A stretch of 64,000 bases of DNA from NCBI GenBank assembly GCA_963664655.2, contig CAXXHM010000001.1, positions 1,116,001 to 1,180,000 on the forward strand, read 5' to 3'. This document shows, one piece after another, positions 6,649-16,900 of this stretch. Each line of letters begins with the position of its first letter. Position 1 is the first letter of the stretch. This stretch comes from Desulfospira sp963664655 (lineage in GTDB: Bacteria; Desulfobacterota; Desulfobacteria; Desulfobacterales; Desulfobacteraceae). A program made the position numbers and the translations under genes. The notes beneath the pieces are model-generated. The model was not told the DNA's origin. It was given only the letters and a program-made list of their open reading frames with translations, and ran no database searches.

Positions 6649-9105
6649 TCAATCCCGGTCAAGTGCAAAACCGGCACTTTCCGGTTTTTCCCTTCCCTTC
6701 GCCCGGCCATCCATCCCGAAACTGTCGTCCAGGCCAAACGCCTCAGGGTTCAGGTAGCTGCCTTTTTCCTCTTCGGGTTTTTCCGTTTCCACTTCAATCC
6801 GGTTGGCCTCGGCCCAGGCATCTTTCCGGATGCCGGTGACCTGCCAGCTCACTTTCATGCCCGGGCTGCCGCCGCTGATTTTAAACCGGTTGTCATTAAT
6901 TTCTTCTGCAATATAAAGGCCCGGGCCCGGGCTGCCCACCGGGGTCAGCTGGTATCTGAAATCCTTGTTCAGGGCCTCGAAATAATCCGGCAGCAGCACC
7001 CAGGATTCCCCGGTTTCATCCAGCAGAACCGTGCCGTCATAAACATTTTTCATATCCGGGGATTCCACAAAGGAGTGCTGGAGGATCTTGTTTTCCGGAT
7101 CCAGGGGGTGATCAATAATAAAAGAGCCGCCGGCCTTGGACAGGGTTCCGGCCACATGGACTTTTCCGACAAAATAACCGGCATAATCATAGGTGCCCGA
7201 ACCCGTGGTCTGGAAATATCCGCCATAGGTTTTCCCCGATGTATCCCCGTCTGCCACGGCCATTATGCCGTACCCGTCCCCGGAATCTCCGATGTAAGCT
7301 GTGGTACTGAACACTCCCCCGTAAGCCGGGCCGCTGTCAGCATGATTGGCATCGCTGAGAACGCCCCATACCCCGGTGCCTGAGCTGGAATAAGAGCTGG
7401 CGTCAACCACAATTCCCCAGACCGCCGATTCAGTGGAACTGGCTCTGGTGTGAATACCGTAAACACTGTCCTTTCCCGATACAGTATTGTAAATTCCGTA
7501 TGAATTGCCGGTTGAGGCCTGATTGGACACGAAACTCCCTAGGCCGTATAATCCCCCGCTGGCATCGTCAGCCGGTTTGTCCACTTCGATGTAAAGTCCC
7601 CGGCCGTACGCATTTCCCGGAACATCCACATTCGCCCGGAAACCGTAAACAAATCCTGCGTCGGAAAGTGCCTCGGCATATACGCCATGGCTTGAACCAT
7701 AGCTTGAATTTGTGACGCTGGTTTTTCCGTAAACCCCGTACCGGTTGCTGTCGGCCCCGAGAGCCTCTCCCATGATTCCATAGGATTCGCCGCCGTCCCG
7801 ATAATTTATGCCCCTGAAACGGCCGCCCCAAGCCTCTCCGCTTGTATCTGTGGTATCTTTCTGTGCGGTTGAATATACGCCTAAGGCATCTCCGGTACCG
7901 CTTCCCGATATGGATGAATACAATCCATAACTGGTTCCGCCAGACCCATAATGGGAACTTCTATTATATAGCCCGTAAAGATCGCCTGCCCCGTCATGGA
8001 AGACCTGGCCATACCAACCCCGAACCGTTGACGCACTGTCTGCCCCGGCCTGGGCTTTCACCTGGACGCCGTAGGCATAAGACTGTGCAGACCATGTATC
8101 CAGTACCAGGCCTTTTGCAAAGGATTGTGCGTCCACATCCAGCTCGAGCCCATAGGCATAGCCGGTTTCCGAATTTGCGGTTCCTTTAATGGCCAAGGCC
8201 TGCTCCCCGGTGCTTTGAAAGCTGGCCACGTAATCGCTCACTGTCGTGCTGGTTCCGGTAACCGAAAGCTTTGCGCCGGAAACATTCAAATCGCCGTTCA
8301 TGGTGTCCCCTGCCGTATCCACCCATTTATCGACAGAAGCCGCCATGAAATAAGACGAGTCGTATCCGTCCAGGGCATCTGCATCCAGTTTGGACCCCGA
8401 GCCGTCCTTGATATCTTCGAAAGTGAGAGATTCGTCGATCACCTGGCTTGAGCTGACCGAGTCGTTGGCCATTTTGGACAGGGTGACGCTGTTGTCGGCC
8501 AGTTCCGAACTGGTTACGGCGCCGGCACTGATCTTGGAAGCATCCACGGAATCGGCTTCCAGTTTGGCGGCCCCCACACTGCTGTCCTGGATCATGGCGC
8601 CGGTTACGGAAGCCGCCTGTCCTTCGTTGACATAGGCCGCATCATGCTCGTGGCCGGCTTCACTGAAATGCTCAGGGCCGAAACCGTCCAGGGTGCCGGC
8701 GTTAAGCGCAGTTACCGCAAAGGGAGAGGAGGTGATTTTCTGCCGGGGGGATAGGGTTTCCCAGCCGCTGCCGCTTTTGAAAATTTCAAGTTCCAGATAA
8801 AGATCAGGCCCGGTAAAATGGCCGGCCAGCAGCGGGCTTCCCGGCTGGCTTCCCAGGATAACGTTAAATATCCCGTTGTTCACCGGTACCGTCTGCTGCT
8901 CATCCCAGACAGAAGTCCCCCCGGTGTCCACACCGTACAGATAAAAATGAATGAGCTGGTCTCCTTCCAGAGGAGCGCCGGAACTGTCCTCCAGGTAGCC
9001 CTGATAGTTCACCTCCATGGGAACGGCAGAAAAAGCAGGCGGAACAACGGCGGCCTGAACCAGGCAAAGACTTGCAGAACATAAAAAAAAGGCAAAAAAT
9101 TTCAT
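6649..9105 (-). CDS. Large secreted repeat protein (unknown role)
   Basis: An 818-residue exported protein. I start it at ATG 9105 because AAGGAG lies eight bases before it; the in-frame ATG 21 bases upstream has no such site. Residues 1-28 are a signal peptide (FFAFFLCSASLCLVQA). Next come a beta-rich domain (VNYQGYLEDSSGAPLEG), a stretch of short repeats of the type SxxxSELADNSVT, and a long mid-part with about 20 imperfect units containing YGVY, YGLY or YGIY and Gly/Ser-rich linkers. A conserved C-terminal domain (IDHPLDPENK, SFVESPDM, YLNPEAFG) ends it. The build resembles surface or fibre-like proteins scattered in environmental bacteria. Function unknown; repeats make it prone to length variation. 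Confidence 0.8.
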   Translation of the reverse strand: MKFFAFFLCSASLCLVQAAVVPPAFSAVPMEVNYQGYLEDSSGAPLEGDQLIHFYLYGVDTGGTSVWDEQQTVPVNNGIFNVILGSQPGSPLLAGHFTGPDLYLELEIFKSGSGWETLSPRQKITSSPFAVTALNAGTLDGFGPEHFSEAGHEHDAAYVNEGQAASVTGAMIQDSSVGAAKLEADSVDASKISAGAVTSSELADNSVTLSKMANDSVSSSQVIDESLTFEDIKDGSGSKLDADALDGYDSSYFMAASVDKWVDTAGDTMNGDLNVSGAKLSVTGTSTTVSDYVASFQSTGEQALAIKGTANSETGYAYGLELDVDAQSFAKGLVLDTWSAQSYAYGVQVKAQAGADSASTVRGWYGQVFHDGAGDLYGLYNRSSHYGSGGTSYGLYSSISGSGTGDALGVYSTAQKDTTDTSGEAWGGRFRGINYRDGGESYGIMGEALGADSNRYGVYGKTSVTNSSYGSSHGVYAEALSDAGFVYGFRANVDVPGNAYGRGLYIEVDKPADDASGGLYGLGSFVSNQASTGNSYGIYNTVSGKDSVYGIHTRASSTESAVWGIVVDASSYSSSGTGVWGVLSDANHADSGPAYGGVFSTTAYIGDSGDGYGIMAVADGDTSGKTYGGYFQTTGSGTYDYAGYFVGKVHVAGTLSKAGGSFIIDHPLDPENKILQHSFVESPDMKNVYDGTVLLDETGESWVLLPDYFEALNKDFRYQLTPVGSPGPGLYIAEEINDNRFKISGGSPGMKVSWQVTGIRKDAWAEANRIEVETEKPEEEKGSYLNPEAFGLDDSFGMDGRAKGREKPESAGFALDRD

Positions 9106-9338
9106 ATCCTGTACTCCTTTTTGCAATGAATATGCTGCGGTTTTTGGCTGGCTGTATTCTTTAAATTACAGCACCCCCCATACCATAAAATCCGGAAGTC
9201 CAAACCTTTTGGAACAACAGGGCAAGCGAATTCCGGACAATCGTTTTCTTAGAAAGAATGCCATATTGGGGACATTGTTTCCCCCAGAAGTATTTCAATA
9301 AATACTTGTTTCTTTAGGGGATCGTCAAGTCACAAAAT
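9106..9338. other. Divergent promoter region with an 8-bp hairpin
   Basis: Non-coding. A perfect hairpin AAGTATTT-CAAT-AAATACTT lies near 9287-9306 and could be an operator or mRNA structure. Promoter of the repeat protein should lie near 9106-9200, but I see no convincing hexamers. Confidence 0.4.
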
Positions 9339-9367
9339 TTGACATGGCCTTGGGCCTTTTTTATATT
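9339..9367 (+). promoter_or_regulatory. Sigma-70 promoter of the efflux regulatory operon
   Basis: TTGACA at 9339-9344, a 17-base spacer, and TATATT at 9362-9367. It reads toward the anti-sigma gene with a predicted leader of about 140 bases. A housekeeping promoter here would supply the regulators at a basal level. Confidence 0.7.
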
Positions 9368-9514
9368 TTCATGATACTGTAAGAAGGGGAAGGCTTCCAG
9401 ATTGTTCAAAATTTATTTTTTTTTAGCGCAGGAAATCCGGCCTTCCTTCGTCAGCACTTATAGACGAACAACCATGGGCGGGCAGACCAACATCAAGCCT
9501 GCCGGGAGGAATAT

Positions 9515-9922
9515 ATGGAGTGTACTCAAGTCAAAAAACGGCTGGACGCCTGGGCCGACGGTGAAATGTCCCGTCCGGACAGAATGGCGGTGGACCGCCA
9601 TCTGGCCGGCTGCCCGGATTGCCGGGATGAGGCCGCATCCCTGAAACGACTGAACCTTGCCCTGGACGGTCTGGGGCCTGTGCCTGCCCCTTCGGGCTTT
9701 TCCGGCAGGGTATGCCGGGCCGCCCGGCAGAAAATCGACTATCCGGATCTGGCCCAGTGGTGGCGCCACCTGTCCCCGGCCTGGCGGACAGCGGTCTGCA
9801 GCACGGCCATGGCCGGCCTGATCTTCGGCCTGGTGCTGGGGACCAGCCTGGCCACCGGGCCTGATGCCGGCACCAGCCCGGCCTTTTATCTTGCCACATC
9901 CGATGACGGGGGATACTATTGA
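9515..9922 (+). CDS. Zinc-finger anti-sigma factor, single membrane span
   Basis: Predicted to hold the ECF sigma factor encoded two genes downstream. The N-terminal 45 residues match the zf-HC2 anti-sigma domain: an early Cys (MECTQ) and the H-x3-C-x2-C ligand set in HLAGCPDC. One hydrophobic segment at about 92-113 (STAMAGLIFGLVLGTSLATG) anchors it, leaving a short outer tail. A GGGAGGA site precedes the ATG. Its stop overlaps the next start by 4 bases. Its position first in the operon, before the sensor and the sigma gene, is the order of cnrY in cnrYXH systems, although CnrY itself lacks this zinc finger. Confidence 0.85.
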   Translation: MECTQVKKRLDAWADGEMSRPDRMAVDRHLAGCPDCRDEAASLKRLNLALDGLGPVPAPSGFSGRVCRAARQKIDYPDLAQWWRHLSPAWRTAVCSTAMAGLIFGLVLGTSLATGPDAGTSPAFYLATSDDGGYY

Positions 9923-10383
9923 TGAATCCGGCGACAAAACGAATTCTGATTATTTTCTCCGTGGCCCTGAATATCGGATTTATCATTATGGCTGTTTTTC
10001 ACTCCTTTCAGGACACTGTTTCCAAACATGACCGGCACTGGGAAGAGCTGATGACCGTTGTCCGCGAACTGGAACTGCCCGAATCCAAACAAAGCCAGGC
10101 CAAAGCGGCCATGGCCCGGTTCAGGGATCAGTTAACCGGCATTAACCAGCAGTTAGACCAGGCCCGCGAGGATGTGATGGTATTTTTAACACAGAACGGC
10201 CCCCTTGATAAACGCCGGCTTCATCAACTGCTTGAGGTAACCCATGACTTGTACGGGGAAAAACAGATGATGTTCGAGTCCCATGCCATTGAAATTTACC
10301 GGGTCCTGGGGGACAGGGACGGGGCCCGTTTCTTCCGCAGCCTTGTGGAATTGAAAAAATCAAAGCACCACGGCCATGGATGA
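9919..10383 (+). CDS. Periplasmic sensor-like protein (CnrX / heavy-metal-sensor type)
   Basis: 154 residues with an N-terminal membrane anchor (about 8-27, ILIIFSVALNIGFIIMAVF) and an all-helical periplasmic domain with long heptad-like helices (EELMTVVRELELPESKQ, FRDQLTGINQQLDQARED), the build of CnrX/ZraP-type periplasmic sensors. The C-terminus ends in a His-containing tail (KSKHHGHG) that could bind metal. It overlaps both neighbours by 4 bases, so the three regulatory proteins are translationally coupled. By analogy with CnrX it would sense a signal in the periplasm and control release of the sigma factor. Which signal (metal, or envelope damage) is unknown. Confidence 0.7.
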   Translation: MMNPATKRILIIFSVALNIGFIIMAVFHSFQDTVSKHDRHWEELMTVVRELELPESKQSQAKAAMARFRDQLTGINQQLDQAREDVMVFLTQNGPLDKRRLHQLLEVTHDLYGEKQMMFESHAIEIYRVLGDRDGARFFRSLVELKKSKHHGHG

Positions 10384-10931
10384 TGTTTGGACCTGACCTT
10401 GCCCGTCTTGGAGACCCGGAACTGGCCGCCCTGGTGGCCAAAGGGAATGAAAAGGCCTTTGCCGAAGTGGTCAGACGCCACCAGGACGCTGTGTACGGGT
10501 TTGCCTTCCGGATGCTCCACCAGGCCCAGGAGGCGGAAGACGCAGCCCAGGAAGCATTTCTCAGATTCTTTAAAGCCACCGGTCAATACCGGCAGGATGC
10601 GGGCCTGAGGGCCTATCTGATCAAAATCGTGAAAAACATCTGCATCGACATTTTCCGGAAAAAAAAACCGGAGATCCTGGACCAGGTCCCGGACACCCCG
10701 GACCCGGACACCCCCCTGGCCCTGCTGGAAGGGGAACTGACCCGGCAGGCCGTTGAAGACGCCGTGGCCGGCCTGCCGGCCAACCAGCGGGCCGCCGTCC
10801 TGTTGCGCCATGTGGAGCAGCTGTCCTATAAACAGATTGCCGATGTCATGGACCTCTCCCTGGGGGCTGTGGAATCCCTTCTGGTGAGGGCCAGAAGAAC
10901 CCTGAAAAAGGTTCTGGCCCAGGATTTCTGA
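10380..10931 (+). CDS. ECF-family RNA polymerase sigma factor
   Basis: 183 residues with the two ECF domains: sigma-2 (about 15-85; EKAFAEVVRRHQDAVYGFAFRML, DAAQEAFLRFF, and the -10-reading part AYLIKIVKNICIDIFRKK) and sigma-4 (about 120-175; LPANQRAAVLLRHVEQLSYKQIADVMDLSLGAVESLLVRAR). The start overlaps the sensor's stop (ATGATG at 10380). It is likely held by the zf-HC2 protein and, when free, should transcribe the efflux genes that begin 115 bases downstream; a matching ECF promoter was not recognised there by eye. The order anti-sigma, sensor, sigma, then OMF, MFP and RND copies cnrYXH-CBA. Confidence 0.92.
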   Translation: MMFGPDLARLGDPELAALVAKGNEKAFAEVVRRHQDAVYGFAFRMLHQAQEAEDAAQEAFLRFFKATGQYRQDAGLRAYLIKIVKNICIDIFRKKKPEILDQVPDTPDPDTPLALLEGELTRQAVEDAVAGLPANQRAAVLLRHVEQLSYKQIADVMDLSLGAVESLLVRARRTLKKVLAQDF

Positions 10932-11046
10932 CCTTTCTGGCCATAAAATTTCCTTTTTTTAAATTTTTTGCGCAGGTTTTAGGCCCCTGGTCCGTCAGGG
11001 CATATAAGTTCCGTAAACATTCGGACACAAATTTTGGAGATCCCAT

Positions 11047-12477
11047 TTGAACAGATTGACAACATATATGATAATTATGACCATGGGTTGCCTGGGGATG
11101 TTGATGGTTGCCGGATGCGCCACCTTTACCCCGCCGGCAAGAGAACAGGCCCCCATTGCCATGCCAAAAAGCTTTTCACTTTATACAAAGGCCGATCCGG
11201 GCCCCGGCAAGTGGTGGCAGTCCTTTGGCAGCACTGAACTTAACGGACTGGTGGACGATGCCCTGGCCGGAAATTTTGATATCCGCACGGCATTGTCCAA
11301 GGTGAAACAGGCGGAAGCAGAAGCCCGAAAGGCAGGGGCAGACCTTTATCCCACCCTGGATTACACCGGCGGGGCCCAGCTAAGCCGGCAGCAGACCAAA
11401 ACCGATGCGGACGGCCGGTCCGACAAAGAGTCCAAAACCTTCAGCGCCGGGCTTTCAGCCAGCTACGAAGTGGACTTCTGGGGGCGGCTGAACGCCCTGC
11501 ATACATCCGAACTGATGGCCTACGAGGCTACCCGGGAAGACCTTGATGCAGCCGCCGTCACCGTGGCAGCCGATGTGGTGACCGCCTGGATCGACATCCT
11601 CTCGGTCCGGCAGCAGATCACCCTTCTTAACAAACAGATCGGGACCAACCAGCGGATGCTGGACCTGCAGGAACTCCGGTTTGAAAACGGACAGACCAAT
11701 GCCCTGGACGTCTCTCAGCAGCGCGAAGCCCTGGCCCAGGCCAAGGCCCTGCTGCCCCCCCTCCAGCTGACCCTGGACCAGCAGGCCAATGCCCTGGCCG
11801 TCCTTCTGGGCCGGGCCGGAAAAGGGAATACGAATATCCATCAGACGATTCTGCCGGATTTGATCCCCTTGCCCGAAACCGGTCTGCCGGCTGATCTTCT
11901 GGCCTCCCGCCCCGATGTCAGGGCCGCGGGCTTAAGGCTCAAAGAAGCGGACTGGCAGGTGTCTGCGGCCAGGGCCGACCGCCTGCCGTCGTTAACCCTG
12001 TCGGCTCAGGCCGTGTTTTCCAGCGGTTCCCTGGACCTGCTTTTTTCCAACTGGGTCACTACGTTGGCCGCATCGGTTACAGGCCCTTTGTTTGATGCGG
12101 GGGCCAGGGCCGCCGAGGTGGACCGGGCCAACGCCGAGGCCGACCAGTACCTTACCGCCTATGCAAAGACCGTGGCCGAGGCTGTCCGGGAAGTGGAGGA
12201 CAGCCTGATCACGGAAAAGCGGCAGACCGAATACATCATTTTATTAAAGGAACAGCTTGAGGCCTCCCGGATGACGGTGAACGATGCCCATCTCCAGTAT
12301 ATGAACGGCCAGGACAACTACCTGGACTATCTGAGCGCCTGGACCAGTGTCCAGTCCCTGGAGCGGCAGCTGGTGGACGAACAGGCCACCCTGATTAAAA
12401 ACCGGGTGACCTTATACCGGACCCTCGGCGGAGACTGGACAAGGGAATTAACCCGAACCAACAATAATGAAATTTAA
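11047..12477 (+). CDS. RND efflux outer-membrane lipoprotein (TolC/NodT family)
   Basis: Outer-membrane exit duct for the RND pump that follows. 476 residues, the usual size. The signal peptide ends in a lipobox (LMVAGC), so the mature protein starts with a lipidated Cys near residue 24. Two OEP repeats follow, with NodT-family marks: KWWQSFG near the N-terminus, the coiled-coil tunnel helices (VKQAEAEARKAGADLYPTLDY), LPAELL-like SLPADLLASRPDV and VDRANAEADQYLTAYAKTV. It lies 115 bases after the sigma gene and is first of the OMF-MFP-RND set, the cnrC position. The next gene begins after a heptad repeat. Confidence 0.93.
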   Translation: MNRLTTYMIIMTMGCLGMLMVAGCATFTPPAREQAPIAMPKSFSLYTKADPGPGKWWQSFGSTELNGLVDDALAGNFDIRTALSKVKQAEAEARKAGADLYPTLDYTGGAQLSRQQTKTDADGRSDKESKTFSAGLSASYEVDFWGRLNALHTSELMAYEATREDLDAAAVTVAADVVTAWIDILSVRQQITLLNKQIGTNQRMLDLQELRFENGQTNALDVSQQREALAQAKALLPPLQLTLDQQANALAVLLGRAGKGNTNIHQTILPDLIPLPETGLPADLLASRPDVRAAGLRLKEADWQVSAARADRLPSLTLSAQAVFSSGSLDLLFSNWVTTLAASVTGPLFDAGARAAEVDRANAEADQYLTAYAKTVAEAVREVEDSLITEKRQTEYIILLKEQLEASRMTVNDAHLQYMNGQDNYLDYLSAWTSVQSLERQLVDEQATLIKNRVTLYRTLGGDWTRELTRTNNNEI

Positions 12478-12492
12478 AAACCTTTCGCTTTT

Positions 12493-12536
12493 GGCTGACA
12501 AGCTAACGGCTAAAAGCTAACTGCTAACTGCTAATG
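12493..12536. repeat. 7-bp tandem repeat (GCTAANN) before the membrane-fusion gene
   Basis: Five units from 12502: GCTAACG, GCTAAAA, GCTAACT, GCTAACT, GCTAATG. The last unit contains an ATG (12534) in frame with the next gene. Same family as the loci at 13830, 35698, 40498 and 47035. Confidence 0.85.
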
Positions 12537-12545
12537 GAAAAACCA

Positions 12546-13829
12546 ATGTCAGAACCCATACGCGAACTTACCTTTTTCGGTAAAATTATGAGAGCCCTGA
12601 TCCCGCTGCTGCTCATCCTGGGCGGCGGGGCAGCCTGGTCCTATTTTAAAGCCACCGCCCCGGTCATGAAAAAAGGAGCGCCCCAGCGCCAGACCGTTAC
12701 CGTGGAAACCCGGAAAGCTCAGGTGGGAACCCCCCGGGTTTTCATCTATGCCATGGGCACGGTCACCCCGGCAAAAGAGGTGACCCTCAAGGCCCAGGTG
12801 TCCGGGACCGTTCAGCTGGTCAATGAGCGGTTTGTGCCCGGCAGCCTGGTGGCCAAAGGCGAAGAACTGCTCCACCTGGACCCGGCCGATTACCAGGTTT
12901 CGGTCAAAAAAGCCCAAAGCGCCCTGGAAAATGCCAAAGCGGCCCTGGCCATTGAACAGGGGAACCAGAATATTGCCAGGGAAGAACTGCGGGTATTGTC
13001 TGAAATGACCTCCCGCAAAGTCGCCCAGACTGACCTGGCGTTAAGAAAACCCCAGCTGGCCCAGGCCCAGGCCGATGTCACCAGCGCCGAAGCCGATCTG
13101 ACCCAGGCCAGGCTGAACTTAAGCCGGACACAGATCAATGCCCCGTTCAACGCCATTATTCTGGACCGGTCCGTTAATATGGGGACCTATGTGGGGTCCC
13201 AGGAAGATCTGGTGACCCTGGCCGGCATTGATGAGTTCTGGATCGAAGCGGTTGTCCCTTTAGATGAAATGGCCTATATCGACCTTTCCTATCCCGGGGG
13301 GTGCCCGGTCACCATCGTGTCCCAGGCCGGAACGGGAACCTGGGAAGGGCGCGTTGTGCAGGCCACGGGCCGGCTCAGCGATGCCAGCCGCATGGCCACC
13401 ATCATTGTGGCCGTGGCCAATCCCCTGGGCACCCCGGATCACCCTTGCGCCCGCCCGCTGATGATCGACGACTATGTGAATGTGGAAATTACCGGGCAGG
13501 CCCTTGAAAACGTAGTGGAACTGCCAAGGTCCGCCCTCAAGGACAACGATACCGTCTGGATCATCCAAAACAACACCCTGGATATCCGAAAGGTCACCCT
13601 GGCATGGAAAGGAACAAACAACGTCTACATTGAAGCCGGTGTGGCCAAAGGCGAAGAGGTGGTGGTGTCCAGCCTGGACACCCCGGTCCAGGGAATGAGC
13701 TTAAAAACCCTGGACAGCCTGGAACAACATTTAAACGTCTCTGAAAAAAAAGAGGCCTCTGACAGCGGCCATGCCGGAAACCAGACCGGCCGGGTTGTTA
13801 CCCCGGAATCTGCCCCCAACAAAGGATAA
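12546..13829 (+). CDS. RND efflux membrane-fusion (periplasmic adaptor) protein
   Basis: Adaptor that links the inner-membrane pump to the outer-membrane duct. 427 residues from ATG 12546, chosen because GGAAAAA lies just before it; the in-frame ATG at 12534 belongs to the heptad repeat and has no ribosome-binding site. One N-terminal membrane anchor (LIPLLLILGGGAAWSYF), then barrel-sandwich/lipoyl half-motifs (VTPAKEVTLKAQVSGTV and APFNAIILDRSVNMGTYV), a helical hairpin with Ala/Gln-rich coiled coil between them, and a beta-barrel and membrane-proximal domain. The C-terminus has a polar tail. Cognate of the pump 83 bases downstream. Confidence 0.92.
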   Translation: MSEPIRELTFFGKIMRALIPLLLILGGGAAWSYFKATAPVMKKGAPQRQTVTVETRKAQVGTPRVFIYAMGTVTPAKEVTLKAQVSGTVQLVNERFVPGSLVAKGEELLHLDPADYQVSVKKAQSALENAKAALAIEQGNQNIAREELRVLSEMTSRKVAQTDLALRKPQLAQAQADVTSAEADLTQARLNLSRTQINAPFNAIILDRSVNMGTYVGSQEDLVTLAGIDEFWIEAVVPLDEMAYIDLSYPGGCPVTIVSQAGTGTWEGRVVQATGRLSDASRMATIIVAVANPLGTPDHPCARPLMIDDYVNVEITGQALENVVELPRSALKDNDTVWIIQNNTLDIRKVTLAWKGTNNVYIEAGVAKGEEVVVSSLDTPVQGMSLKTLDSLEQHLNVSEKKEASDSGHAGNQTGRVVTPESAPNKG

Positions 13830-13897
13830 AAGCCATTCGCTATTGGCCGTTGGCTATTGGCTTTTGCCCCGCCGACCGCTAATGGCTGACAGCTAAA
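13830..13897. repeat. 7-bp tandem repeat between adaptor and pump genes
   Basis: Begins directly after the adaptor's stop codon: GCCATTC, GCTATTG, GCCGTTG, GCTATTG, GCTTTTG, then a degenerate stretch and GCTAATG, GCTGACA, GCTAAAA. Period 7 is clear, units diverged. Confidence 0.75.
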
Positions 13898-13912
13898 AAA
13901 AAGAGACCCGTC

Positions 13913-16900
13913 ATGATCGAACAAAAACCAAACTCCCGGGGACCCTTGGCCTGGATGGCCGGCAACTCGGTTATTGCCAACCTGCTCATGTTCGTCTTTC
14001 TTATCGGCGGACTGATGATGCTGTTCAACCTTAAGCAGGAAGTGTTTCCGGATTTTACCGAAGACACGGTCGCCATTTCCATTGCCTATCCCGGGGCCAG
14101 CCCCGAAGAGGTGGAAAACGGCATCATCCTGGCGGTTGAAGAGGCCCTTGAAGATATTGAGGGAATTGACGAGATCACCTCCTCGGCCACGGAAGGATCG
14201 GCCTCCATTACCGTGGATCTTACTGAAGGCTCGGATGTGGTCAAAATCTGGCAGGAAATCAAAAGCGAAATTGACAATATCTCCACCTTCCCGGACGAGG
14301 CCGAAGACCCTTTTGTCGCCATTTCCAGCCACAAACGCGAAGTGCTGACCACGGCCCTTTACGGTGATGTGGACGAACTGGTGCTGCGGTCGGCTGCCGA
14401 CGCCATCCGGGACAGGCTGCTGGCAGACCCCGCCATTACCCAGGTGGAGCTGACCGGGGTCAAGGATTACGAGATTCGGGTGGAAATTCCCCAGGCCGCC
14501 CTGCGCCGGTACGGCATCACCCTTGGGGATGCGGCCGATGCCATTGCAAAAGCCTCAGTGGAGCTGGGGGGCGGCAGCCTGAAAACCGAAAACGGGGATA
14601 TCCTGGTCCGGGTCAAGGACCGCCGGGAATATGCAGACCAGTATGCCAAGGTCCCGCTGTTAACTTTGGCCGACGGTTCCCGGATTCTGCTCCGGGATGT
14701 GGCCACGGTCAAAGAATCCTTTGAAGACTCCAACACCTGGGCAAAGTTCAACGGCAAGCCGTCGGTGATGATCGAAACCTACCGGGTCGGGGACCAGACC
14801 CCCACCCAGGTGGCCCAGGCGGGCAAGGCCGTCATTGCCGAACTCAACGAAACCCTGCCCGAAGGGTTACATTTGACCACCTTGCGGGACAACTCTGAAA
14901 ATTTTGTCCAGCGGGCCGAACTGTTGAGCCGGAACGCCCTCCAGGGGCTGGCCCTGGTCTTTATTTTCCTGGCCCTGTTTCTGGAGACCCGGCTGGCCTT
15001 CTGGGTGAGCCTGGGCATCCCCATTTCATTTTTAGGCTCTTTTCTTTTTCTTTCGGCCGCCGATTTTTCCATTAACATGATCTCCATGTTCGCCTTTATC
15101 GTGACCCTGGGGATTGTTGTGGATGATGCCGTGGTGGTGGGGGAAAATATTTACCACTGGCGATCCCAGGGGCTTCCCCCCTTAAAGGCGGCCGTTGCCG
15201 GGGTAAGGGAAGTGGCCCTGCCCGTGGTGTTCAGCGTGCTGACCAACCTGGTCTCTTTCATGCCCCTGTACTTTGTCCCGGGGATCATGGGCAAAATTTT
15301 CGGGGTCATCCCGTTGGTTGTGGCCGCGGTATTCGGGGTCTCTCTTATCGAGAGCCTGTTTATCCTGCCGGCCCATTTGGGCCACCGGACCAGGGCCCAG
15401 GCCATATGGCCCCTAAACCATCTGGAACGGCTTCAGGAACGGTTCAGCCGGAGGTTTGAGGCCTTTGTGCGCAACCAGTTCGGCGCTTTTCTCAAGTTCA
15501 TGCTCAGCTGGCGGTACGCCGTGATCGGTTTTGGCCTGGCCCTGATGGTGGCCCTGACCGGGTATGTGTCTTCCGGGCGTATGGGCCTTGAGATGTTTCC
15601 CAAAAGCGAGTCAGACTACGCTTACTGTGAGGCCACCCTGCCCTATGGATCGCCCAAATCAAAACTGTCGGCCGTGGAAGACCGTCTGGTCCGGTCTGCC
15701 CGGACCGTAATGGATGAAAACGGCGGTTCAAATCTGGCCCTGGGCATTTTGAGCAATGTCTCGGACAACGTGATCAAAGCCAGAATATACCTGGTATCCG
15801 AGGATGTCCGCCCCGTGTCAACGTCCCGGGTGACCGATCTGTGGCGCGAGGCCACCGGGACCCTGGCCGGGCTGGAATCCATCCGGTTTGAATCCAATAT
15901 GGGCGGCCCCGGGTCAGGCAAAAACCTGACGGTGCGGCTTTCCCACACCAGCACCCAGACCCTTGAAAAAGCCGGGGAGGACATGGCCGCAGCCCTGTCC
16001 AACTACACCATTGTCCATGATGTTAACGACGGCACGGAACAGGGCAAGCGGCAGTTCGACATCCAGCTGCTCCCCTTGGGCGAACGCATGGGACTGACCT
16101 CTGAAGAGGTGGCCCGGCAGGTCAGGTACGCCTTCCAGGGCAGCGAAGCCTTAAAACAGCAGCGGGGCCGGAATGAGGTGACGGTCCGGGTGAGCCTGCC
16201 CGAAAGTGAACGGGTCACCGAATCCACCCTGGAGAACCTGGTCCTCCAGTCAGACGAGGGGGAGGTCACCCTGAGGGATGCCGTCAAAATGACCCCGGGA
16301 CGGGCCTACACCAAGATCGAACGAATCAACGGCAAACGGAACATTGAGGTCACGGCCAATGTGAATCCCCCGGCCCAGGCGGAAAACATTCTCAAAGAGG
16401 TAAAAACCAAAATTCTTCCCCAGCTCCAGCAAAAATACCCGGGGCTGACCATGAGCCTTGGCGGACACCAGGAAGAGATGAGAAAAAGCTTAAGCACCCT
16501 GGTGACCGGTTCTTTGCTGGCGCTGTTCGGTATCTATGCCCTGCTGACCATTCCGTTTAAAAGTTATGCCCAGCCCCTGATCATCATGGTCAGTATCCCC
16601 TTTGGCGTCATCGGGGCCATTATCGGCCATGTCATCATGGGATACTCGTTGTCCATCAACTCCCTTTTCGGGGTGGTGGCCCTGTCCGGGGTGGTGGTCA
16701 ACGACTCCCTGGTCCTCATTGACTTTGCCAACCGGCGGGTCAAAACCGGGGAATCCCCCCTTCAGGCCATCTATTCCGCCGGTATCCAGCGGTTTAGGCC
16801 CATCCTGCTGACCACGGTCACCACCTTTGGCGGACTGATGCCCATGATCACCGAAACCTCCCGCCAGGCCCGGATGATGATCCCCATGGCCATTTCCTTA

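Noticed and set aside
6631..7383. A 250-codon plus-strand frame opposite the repeat protein
   Set aside because: No domain, no ribosome-binding site; it is the antisense of a gene with signal peptide and conserved ends.
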